From positions 1 through 33,641 of the forward strand of contig JBBTRF010000001.1 of assembly GCA_038065315.1 (NCBI GenBank): DNA of 33,641 bases, read 5' to 3'. The position numbers and the translations under genes were made by a program. The notes under the pieces are model-generated. The model saw only the letters and a list, made by a program, of their open reading frames with translations. It ran no database searches and was not told the DNA's origin. Each line of letters begins with the position of its first letter. Within the stretch, counting starts at the first letter, position 1. Positions 6,698 through 15,035 of the stretch are shown here, one piece after another. This DNA is from Patescibacteria group bacterium. GTDB lineage: Bacteria > Patescibacteriota > Minisyncoccia > Phycocordibacterales > JBBTRF01.

Positions 6698-7323
6698 ATG
6701 TCCAAAGATATACCCAAGCAGGAAAATACGACCGGAAAGAGTTCGTTCAAAAACGTTCTTCTGAGAAAGTTGGTTCCACGAGAGAGAATGTTGTTGAAAA
6801 ACATCGATGATGTTCTAAAAGGGAAGAGTCGAGTGGAAAGTATCGCTGTGGTCCCTAGTTTTGTCTCGGTTGACCAAAAGCCTCGTTCGCTCTCTTTAGT
6901 CACGATATTGCAAATAAGATTATTAAAGACCACGGAACATTTTTGCCAGAAAATTTGCTCATTAACGCGAATGATTGGCGGTATGTGATGCGGAATGTGA
7001 GGGGCAACCGAGACAAGATCAATCTCATCTACCCGACCACAGACGAGGGCTTTCTGAGAATTGCTGCCAATCGTGACAATGGCTTCTATATAGTGACCCA
7101 CTACGAGAATATTGGAGGGAAGAGTCAAAAACTAAAAAACCTCCTTGAAAAAGGAGATTTTTTAGATAGGAATGGAAGGGCCCAAATGCCTTCATTTGCA
7201 ACTTCTCCCGAAGGAGCTGCAAGCCAGCCGGTAGGCGCGATGCTTTCTGGCGTCAAACCCGAGGCTTCAAATATAGCAAATAATAAAGATGGAAGCAAGG
7301 GCACAAAAACCCTTGGAAAATAA
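6698..7323 (+). pseudogene. Frameshifted ORF of unknown function
   Basis: Two overlapping frames read as one protein. The first starts at ATG 6698 and runs in good sequence to ...VSVDQK near 6880. The other frame then continues ASFALFSHDIANKIIKDHG and ends at 7323. One extra A in the AAAA run at 6876-6879 would restore a single ORF of about 208 residues. This may be a real mutation, a sequencing error or recoding; the local CAA-AAG is a poor -1 slip site. The C-terminal half (PENLLINANDW ... NGFYIVTHYEN) vaguely recalls small phage-type nuclease/toxin domains, but I cannot assign it. A TATATT box ends 9 nt before the ATG. Confidence 0.55.
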
Positions 7324-7329
7324 GGCTAT

Positions 7330-7338
7330 TTATCCACA
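7330..7338 (+). promoter_or_regulatory. Consensus DnaA box
   Basis: Perfect TTATCCACA 53 nt upstream of the gyrB -10 element. I found no cluster of further boxes, so this is at most a regulatory DnaA site rather than an origin. Confidence 0.35.
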
Positions 7339-7370
7339 GAAGACCACACTTTCGGGCGTTTTTTGGCTAG

Positions 7371-9599
<2,229 letters not shown>

Positions 9600-9600
9600 C

Positions 9601-9714
9601 AAGAGCACGCGAGGCCATTTCGAAGAACCTCTCGCAGCCACGACGGTGGCGAGAGGAGCCAAAATCTTAGCAAAGATTTATGGCGTGTTCTGAAAAATGG
9701 CCTCGCGTGCTCTT
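9601..9714 (+). repeat. Structured element, copy A (covarying pair with 10791-10906)
   Basis: It begins 1 nt after the gyrB stop. A perfect 20-bp terminal helix pairs 9601-9620 with 9695-9714. Inside are AGAAC/GTTCT, a hairpin CCTCTC [GCA] GCCAC-GACG-GTGGC GAGAGG, and GCC + AAATCTT-AGCA-AAGATTT + GGC. The core aligns with copy B over ~74 nt, while the terminal helix is unrelated in sequence yet fully paired in both copies. No T-run follows, so it is not a simple terminator. Either strand could be functional; strand is given as + by convention. Confidence 0.8.
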
Positions 9715-9899
9715 CCTGCTACCAATGTCGCACTCCGCGGATTTGACGAATTACGAGTATTTGTGGCAGTATTAAAAACAGGAGCTGTGGCGGACCATTT
9801 TATGGCGAGCAATGAACACGGCTTAGGTGCGGTATGCAAACAGTCTGTCGGCCCGATCGGTATCTGGGTTGAGACGGACACAAACGAAAGACAAATGTT
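9715..9899 (+). promoter_or_regulatory. Leader region of DGR target 2
   Basis: A possible -35 TTGACG lies at 9743-9748 with weak -10 candidates (CAGTAT or GTATTA) 18-20 nt on. The segment GCTGTGGCG-N-ACC...CGAGC-N-AT matches part of the target 1 leader, suggesting the leaders share ancestry. A 68-codon frame ends in an ATGA overlap with the next gene but starts inside element A and looks unlike a protein. Confidence 0.35.
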
Positions 9900-10658
9900 A
9901 TGACGACGCTTGTTGTCAAAAAGTCGAATACGAAAGGTGTGCCGAGTCTGGAAGAGGCATTGACATTCTTGAGTCGGCTCGCTGATTTGCAGCGAAGGTT
10001 GAAGGAAGGTTCGCTCAACCCTGGCCGTGTGAACAAGAGTCTCCAGTGGGTTTCGGAAGGGTGGGGGATTGTTGAGGGAGCAAAAGAGGTGACTGATCGA
10101 TCAGTCTTACCTTCTGTTACTGACTGCACCCTCCACTCCGACATCCCGCTCGGCGAACATGAACCTCATCGGATAGCGGACCTCTTCATTGACGGCCGTG
10201 GTGTGAAATACGGTCACCGTGATGGTGATTTCGACCGCTGCTTCACTGCATACTCATCAAGGTGTCCCGGCGATACCGCCCGCACTGTCGCGACCCCCAG
10301 GGTCATGACGTCCAAGCAAATGGCGCAGTGGGTGACAGGGAACGCTACCGAGTCCATCCACGACCTCTCCCGAGCCATCGTCGCCCAGAACCTTGACATC
10401 AATCCAGCTCAGTGGAACGATCAGATCATTGCGACCCAGAACGGCAAAGACATCCTCCTCGTGAACGGCTACGCCAGCTTTGCCTTCGCACGGACTGGCA
10501 AGAAGCTTAAAGATGAAAATAAACAGAAATACGACGAGGTTGTCGTGCTCTGCGCCGACCGCAGCAGCGACGGCCAGTGGGTTGCTGGCGTCCACGGGCT
10601 CGACAACGACCGCAAGTGGCATACCGACGACAGGCTCCTCCTCCGCAACTCGCCCTAG
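9900..10658 (+). CDS. DGR target (variable) protein 2, remote paralog
   Basis: A 252-residue paralog of the target protein at 1661-2395. Similarity runs from about residue 80 (DIPLGEHEPHRIADLF, YGHRDGDFDRCF) through ATESIHDLSRAIVAQNLDINPAQWND and FAFARTGKKLKDEN to the variable C-terminus ending LLLRNSP. The N-terminal ~75 residues are unrelated, so the partners or location may differ. The last ~40 residues lie in VR2, and the protein presumably binds ligands through that surface. It is 6.9 kb from the TR. It has its own copy of the UACG hairpin after the stop codon and is enclosed by elements A and B, which together look like a unit. No signal peptide is visible. Confidence 0.82.
   Translation: MTTLVVKKSNTKGVPSLEEALTFLSRLADLQRRLKEGSLNPGRVNKSLQWVSEGWGIVEGAKEVTDRSVLPSVTDCTLHSDIPLGEHEPHRIADLFIDGRGVKYGHRDGDFDRCFTAYSSRCPGDTARTVATPRVMTSKQMAQWVTGNATESIHDLSRAIVAQNLDINPAQWNDQIIATQNGKDILLVNGYASFAFARTGKKLKDENKQKYDEVVVLCADRSSDGQWVAGVHGLDNDRKWHTDDRLLLRNSP
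10535..10646 (+). repeat. DGR variable repeat VR2
   Basis: Gapless 112-nt alignment to the TR at offset 7882. Of 29 differences 18 are at template adenines (of 32) and 11 at the other 80 sites, including two in the IMH-like end (CTCCTCCTCCGC against CTGCTCCTTCGC). The adenine bias persists, but background divergence is much higher than in VR1. It is either an old target drifting away or one matched to a second TR outside the window. Confidence 0.85.
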
Positions 10659-10712
10659 GGCCCTTGGACACTTCGACTATTCGGACTTTAAGATCCTCGG
10701 TTCCCTCACGCT

Positions 10713-10748
10713 TCCCCTGGCACTACGGTGTTGGGGGATTCTTTTTGT
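10713..10748 (+). terminator. UACG-loop hairpin terminator after DGR target 2
   Basis: Nearly identical to the hairpin after target 1: a 10-bp stem with G-U pairs from 10713 to 10736, loop TACG, then ATTCTTTTTG. It begins 66 nt after VR2. Confidence 0.8.
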
Positions 10749-10790
10749 ATAGAAATGAGGGTTAAATCTGAGTTAACAAGATGTATACAA

Positions 10791-10906
10791 AAGAAAACCA
10801 CTCATCGTTTTGAAGGACCTCTGCGCAGACCTGTAGAGGTCGAGCAGGAGGGAAAATCTCAGAAGAGATTTATCCCGTGTCCTGAAAAACGATGAGTGGT
10901 TTTCTT
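10791..10906 (-). repeat. Structured element, copy B
   Basis: A perfect 21-bp terminal helix pairs 10791-10811 with 10886-10906. The core parallels copy A with compensatory changes: GGAC/GTCC for GAAC/GTTC, GGG/CCC for GCC/GGC, AAATCTC/GAGATTT for AAATCTT/AAGATTT, and GACCT-GTAG-AGGTC for GCCAC-GACG-GTGGC. It sits between convergent genes, and T-rich ends on both strands (GTGGTTTTCTT) could also let it terminate transcription. Strand is arbitrary. Confidence 0.8.
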
Positions 10907-10917
10907 CTGCTTACCTG

Positions 10918-11994
10918 TTAGTTGCTCAAATTCACGTAAATCTTCCCCTTGATGATATTGTTCGTCTTGTTGGTTTCCTGCACGCTGCCGATTGGGTCGA
11001 CGTTGATGATGAATTCGTTTTCGGCCTTCTTCAAAATACTGTCGAAGCCAAGAGTGAACTGCACACGGTCGCCAGGGTTCAAAGCCTGCTGCGTGTTGGA
11101 CTGGAAGATGTAGCCGGGGAAGGTAGGGAGGACAGCGGCGAAGGTCCAATCGGATGCGCGCTTGCTGCCGAGGTTAACGATTTCAAATCGAATCGCGGCT
11201 CGTTGGTCGGGCTTCACTTCTTTGGCTGCGACGAAAGCGAGAGTCGTGGTGTTGATGTAACCGGTTTCCAAAATAGTCGCGGTCAAGTCGATGTTGCCGT
11301 TTGGGTTGCTCACGCCATTCTGTGCGATGCCGCCGGTGCCTGGGATCTGGACGACCTGTGAGCCGCCGAGATTGCTTGCACCACTCGGTACATTGGTGTT
11401 GACTGGTGTTTCCGCAATTGGCTGTACTGGAGGCTTGATGGCGTCTGCACTCGTCTCACCGGTGATGGTGATCGTCACGTTTGCGCGAGTCGAAGGAGAA
11501 GACTCTTCGTTGCGAGTGAAATAGACGGTGATAGGGAGGTTGACGGTCGCGCCCTTGGTCGAAAAGCCAATGAGTGCGAGAGAGTTGTCGTTGTTGAGGA
11601 AATGGAAAACAGTGTTACAGAAAATAATATCGTTGGAGCCACGGCCTACGGCTTCGAGGTGGACGCCGTCAACACAAGGGTAGCTGATGGTGTATGAGCC
11701 GCCGACAGAAGCAGTGTTTGAGGTCTCGAGTGCCCACTTGAGAGTAAAGGTGTCACCAGAGTCAATTGTGTAGACATCGCTCACTGCGACGAGCTTCTCT
11801 GCAGGGATGAAGACAGATGAAAGAGAGACGGCCGCTGCTGCGATACCGCGGATAATCGCCGGGGTCGCTTTCACGAGACCGAAGCTGATGACTGCCAAAA
11901 TCGCGATGAGGCCAATGATCGACAAGCTCTTCATAGAAGACTCGTGGATCTGCTTGATCTTCGCGATTTTCGGGTGAATTTCCTTGTTTTCCAT
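10918..11994 (-). CDS. Membrane-anchored exported protein with CARDB-like domain
   Basis: The 358-residue product has a short basic cytoplasmic N-terminus and one membrane helix (about residues 24-44, SIIGLIAILAVISFGLV) with an extracytoplasmic remainder. A first beta-rich domain covers ~60-185. A linker rich in P, T and N follows (~195-235). The C-terminal ~115 residues resemble CARDB: IDLTATI, RFEIVNLGSKRASDW, LNPGDRVQFTLGFD, ETNKTNNI. CARDB domains serve adhesion or scaffolding on cell surfaces. The ATG at 11994 is chosen because an upstream in-frame ATG (12015) precedes a perfect -10 box. The promoter is divergent from the sortase gene, suggesting coordinated surface functions. The exact role is unknown. 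Confidence 0.7.
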   Translation of the reverse strand: MENKEIHPKIAKIKQIHESSMKSLSIIGLIAILAVISFGLVKATPAIIRGIAAAAVSLSSVFIPAEKLVAVSDVYTIDSGDTFTLKWALETSNTASVGGSYTISYPCVDGVHLEAVGRGSNDIIFCNTVFHFLNNDNSLALIGFSTKGATVNLPITVYFTRNEESSPSTRANVTITITGETSADAIKPPVQPIAETPVNTNVPSGASNLGGSQVVQIPGTGGIAQNGVSNPNGNIDLTATILETGYINTTTLAFVAAKEVKPDQRAAIRFEIVNLGSKRASDWTFAAVLPTFPGYIFQSNTQQALNPGDRVQFTLGFDSILKKAENEFIINVDPIGSVQETNKTNNIIKGKIYVNLSN

Positions 11995-12003
11995 AGTGGG
12001 GGC

Positions 12004-12054
12004 ATTATATATCATAGCTTGCTACTTGTCAAGTATCTCGATGTGCGCTAGAAT
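12004..12054. promoter_or_regulatory. Back-to-back promoters sharing one -35 region
   Basis: Minus strand: TTGACA (12032-12027), 17 nt, TATAAT (12009-12004), 9 nt before the CARDB-protein ATG. Plus strand: TTGTCA (12026-12031), 17 nt, TAGAAT (12049-12054), 9 nt before the sortase ATG. The two -35 hexamers overlap by five bases within the palindrome CTTGTCAAG, so RNA polymerase should be able to occupy only one at a time. Confidence 0.75.
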
Positions 12055-12063
12055 GGTCGGGCT

Positions 12064-12789
12064 ATGGCAAAAGAACAGATCTCTGTCGGCAAGCACTATC
12101 TCGCGATCAGCGTGGCTATTCTCTTTTTCTTCATTTTCGGCTCTATCTTGGGCGTTTTTGGCCTATTGCCGCACGATATCCAGCAGGCCGTACAGCCGAA
12201 TCCGATCGCTATCAACAGCCTATTTTCATTTTCGACAAGTACTACTTTGAGTACGTCCCCGATCACTTCTGTGCCTGTCGAGGCAGCACTGGTGACAAAA
12301 GAGGAGCCGGCGGTCCAGTACGACCGTGGTGTCGTGAAAGAGACGCCGCTGCATGTGTCGATCCCCAAAATTGGTGTGAGTGTGGTGGTGAAAAATCCGA
12401 CGAGCACCAATGTAGCCGTCCTCGACTCGGCGCTCATGGAGGGCGCAGTGCGGTATCCGACCTCGGGCCTGCTTGGTGAGTCGAAAAATGTCTTTTTGAT
12501 GGGTCACAGCGCGTATTCGCGAGTGATCAAGAATCGTGCGTACCATACCTTCGATGGCGTAGAGAAATTGGTAGAAGGGGACGAGGTGTATGTCGACAGC
12601 ACCGACGCGCGCTATGTCTACAAAGTCGTGCGCGTCTCCTTCCTGAAAGATTCCGAAGCGTACATCGATCTCGAGAGTGATGTCCGCATGCTCACCCTCG
12701 CGACCTGCAACGCTTTTGGTACAAAGGACGATCGAGTGGTGGTGCAGGCGCGATTTATCAAGAAAATGGCACTTCCGCCGCTAGACTAG
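12064..12789 (+). CDS. Sortase
   Basis: A membrane-anchored cysteine transpeptidase. The 241 residues comprise an N-terminal signal anchor (~14-37), a linker rich in S, T and P, and a sortase beta-barrel from ~95. The catalytic His lies in FLMGHSAYSRV, the Cys in LTLATCNAFG and the Arg in KDDRVVVQARF, so the triad is complete. Sortases cleave a C-terminal sorting motif and join the protein to a surface nucleophile. The next gene encodes a C-terminally anchored surface protein with VPYTG, its likely substrate. Class assignment (D/E-like) would need a tree. It starts 9 nt after the -10 box. Confidence 0.88.
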   Translation: MAKEQISVGKHYLAISVAILFFFIFGSILGVFGLLPHDIQQAVQPNPIAINSLFSFSTSTTLSTSPITSVPVEAALVTKEEPAVQYDRGVVKETPLHVSIPKIGVSVVVKNPTSTNVAVLDSALMEGAVRYPTSGLLGESKNVFLMGHSAYSRVIKNRAYHTFDGVEKLVEGDEVYVDSTDARYVYKVVRVSFLKDSEAYIDLESDVRMLTLATCNAFGTKDDRVVVQARFIKKMALPPLD

Positions 12790-12836
12790 ACAAGATATAG
12801 TATTCGTGGTAGGATACTGAAATACGAAATATTGTG

Positions 12837-14147
12837 ATGAAACCAACGGCTATCAATCATATGAATACTCTCCGAACACCCCGCACCCTTTTTAGCGCTT
12901 TTCTCGTGGCTATGCTGGCCATCCTCGTTTTTTCAGCTTCGCCAACAAAAGCGCAGGCCTTCGGGTTCGATAATGTGGTTGATTTTTTCAATCCATCCGG
13001 CTTTGGTGTGCCGACCTTTCCAGATCCAATCGATATTTTTGTAAACATCCCAATGGACCCAGTCGTCGAGACCAAGGGTTCAAGCGACATTACCCATGAG
13101 TCTGCACATATTCACGGCTACGTGAACCCAAACGGTTCTCCTGAGACGTGGTCATTTTTCGAATGGGGCCCAACTGCTGGTCTTGGTTTTACCACCGGTA
13201 CCTTGGCGATACCTGTGCCTTCTGATACTGATTTTACTTTGGTGAATCTTACTCCAAGCACCACTTACTACTACCGAACCGTCGGCAAGAATTCTATTTT
13301 TACTGAACGCGGACCAATCAACAGCTTCACCACGCTCGCGGCGCCTGTCGTCGTGCCTGCTGGCGGTCCGACACCGCTCGTTCTCGGCTCTTGTGCTTCT
13401 GCTCCCGCATCACCACTCACCGGCAATACTGTCACTTGGTCTATGAGTGCAGCTCCGACTGGTGGCACTGGCGCGTACACCTATGCATGGACCGGCACCG
13501 ACGGCCTCACTGGCACTGGCGCGACGGCTTCTATGGTCTACTCGATCGTCGGCTCAAAAGCCGCATCGGTCACTGTCACTTCTGGTGCACAGACACTCAC
13601 CGTCGCTTGTGCGGCAACGACTGTGGCCAACAACCCAAGCCCAGTTGCTTTGACCGCGACTATCGCCGCGAATCCTTCGAGCACCGGTATCGGCGGCACT
13701 ATTTCATGGACCGTCACTCCAGCTGGCGGCGTCGGCGGCTACGTCTATTCATGGTCCGGTACCGACAGCTTGTCCGGCACCACTCAGACCGTTTCTCATA
13801 CCTACTACACTCCAGGCACTGTTACTGGTACGGTGATCGTCACCTCCGGTGCGCAGACCGTGACGGTGAGTACGACTGCGACTATCACTAGTACTCCAGT
13901 CACCACTGGCGGCGGGGGAGGCGGATGTAGCGGCGGTTGCGGCGGTGGTGCGAATCCTCCAACAGTCGTCTTGTCTGATACCCGACAGGTGCCGTCCTCG
14001 ACCCTTGCTTCCGCTGCTTTTGTATACTTGAATCAGGTGCCATATACTGGCATCGAGGACTACATTGCCTCTATCCTCTTCTTGCTTGGCCTCGTCGCCG
14101 TATCTTTTGGCGGTTCGTGGTATTTCGTGTTTCGGAAGGCAAACTAA
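12837..14147 (+). CDS. Surface protein with sorting signal, probable sortase substrate
   Basis: Residues ~10-42 form a signal peptide ending near KAQAFG. Next come an Fn3-like domain (ESAHIHGYVNPNGS ... TPSTTYYYRTVG ... FTTL), then two PKD/Ig-like repeats of ~85 residues (TWSMSAAPTGGTGAYTYAW... and SWTVTPAGGVGGYVYSW...). A Gly/Cys-rich hinge (GGGGGGCSGGCGGG) follows. The last 40 residues have the architecture of a sorting signal: QVPYTG, a hydrophobic stretch and a basic end RKAN. VPYTG is a variant of LPXTG. The protein probably projects from the cell wall and binds other cells or matrix; the ligand is unknown. ATG 12837 is preferred to an adjacent GTG at 12834. Confidence 0.78.
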   Translation: MKPTAINHMNTLRTPRTLFSAFLVAMLAILVFSASPTKAQAFGFDNVVDFFNPSGFGVPTFPDPIDIFVNIPMDPVVETKGSSDITHESAHIHGYVNPNGSPETWSFFEWGPTAGLGFTTGTLAIPVPSDTDFTLVNLTPSTTYYYRTVGKNSIFTERGPINSFTTLAAPVVVPAGGPTPLVLGSCASAPASPLTGNTVTWSMSAAPTGGTGAYTYAWTGTDGLTGTGATASMVYSIVGSKAASVTVTSGAQTLTVACAATTVANNPSPVALTATIAANPSSTGIGGTISWTVTPAGGVGGYVYSWSGTDSLSGTTQTVSHTYYTPGTVTGTVIVTSGAQTVTVSTTATITSTPVTTGGGGGGCSGGCGGGANPPTVVLSDTRQVPSSTLASAAFVYLNQVPYTGIEDYIASILFLLGLVAVSFGGSWYFVFRKAN

Positions 14148-14170
14148 TTCTCGATCGCGTCACAAAAGGA

Positions 14171-15022
14171 CTATCTCCGGTCTTTTAGGTGTTGTGCATT
14201 AAACTGAATCGCATCGAGGAAGTCGTCCCGATGTGCTTCTCTTAGCTGGTCTGCGGTAATATTTTTTTCGGCAATAATCTTCTCGGCAATAGCAAGAGAG
14301 TGTCCATACACGTCGGCTAATTTTTGTTGCCCGACAGACGCTGCATACTCTCCGTACGCCTTGAGTTGGAGACGAATTTCCTCCAAAATCTTCACCTGAG
14401 CCGGATGTTCTGCCAGAGCCTTCCGATCCTTTTTTGTCCACGCCTTGATCATGCTGAACAAGGTCGGACGATCTACTGCGACTACGACATGCGGAACAAG
14501 ACTCTTTTCGCCCTTGAAGTTGCCGGCGTCTGTGGCGAAGTATTTTATTTTTGTAAGCTCCCCCGCATCGATCGATCCTTTGATATCCTTAAACTTATCG
14601 CCAAAGCGTCCGCTTACCGTGACGTCCATGGCGAGCGCTAGGTGGGAAGTGGCGGTCTCACTCTCTTCAATTTCTACGATGCAGTCTACGCCGTTCACAA
14701 AGTCGTCATAGTCTGCGGGTTGAATTGTCGTAGCATTTTCTCCAAGCCAATTACTTTGCTCGATCTGCTCGAACAGAATCGCCTCGAAAATCTTTCCAAG
14801 ATGCTGTGCTTCTCGCTCTGCCGCTGTCATGTTTCTATTCGCTACCTCGAATTGCTTTTTCAGGTACTCTACGTGTGCTTGATCTTTTTCCCAATCTCGG
14901 TAGTTGGGGAAATCCCGGAGCTGAATAGGCGAAGATAGTACTTTCAGGGCTTGTTGATACGCCAATTCAATCTCTCGCGGACTCATCAACTCTTCACCGT
15001 CGAATCTTTCAAATTGACTCAT
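14171..15022 (-). CDS. Conserved hypothetical protein, possible PD-(D/E)XK-like fold
   Basis: A soluble 283-residue protein with charged helices at both ends. The middle holds a possible PD-(D/E)XK arrangement: a helix with Glu (LGKIFEAILFEQIEQ), DYDDFVNGVDCIVEIEE, then LALAMDVTVSG and lysines. This is a weak pattern match, and the function is not known to me. It begins 13 nt after the thrS stop on the same strand, so it is probably cotranscribed with thrS and would fall under the same T-box control. The pairing may be accidental, or may hint at a tRNA- or translation-linked role. Confidence 0.55.
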   Translation of the reverse strand: MSQFERFDGEELMSPREIELAYQQALKVLSSPIQLRDFPNYRDWEKDQAHVEYLKKQFEVANRNMTAAEREAQHLGKIFEAILFEQIEQSNWLGENATTIQPADYDDFVNGVDCIVEIEESETATSHLALAMDVTVSGRFGDKFKDIKGSIDAGELTKIKYFATDAGNFKGEKSLVPHVVVAVDRPTLFSMIKAWTKKDRKALAEHPAQVKILEEIRLQLKAYGEYAASVGQQKLADVYGHSLAIAEKIIAEKNITADQLREAHRDDFLDAIQFNAQHLKDRR

Positions 15023-15035
15023 ATATTTTTGTGCG

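Noticed and set aside
9697-9903. 68-codon ORF ending in an ATGA overlap with DGR target 2
   Set aside because: It begins inside the right arm of element A and its sequence has no protein-like features. The overlap looks accidental.
9601-10906. Elements A and B as retron msr-msd RNAs
   Set aside because: Terminal inverted repeats recall a1/a2, but no retron-type RT is adjacent and the only RT has the DGR-type SQ motif.
12837-14147. Tandem DNA repeats in the surface protein as CRISPR or DGR repeats
   Set aside because: The repeats are diverged protein-domain duplications of ~85 residues, without spacers or adenine bias. No CRISPR array is seen anywhere in the window.
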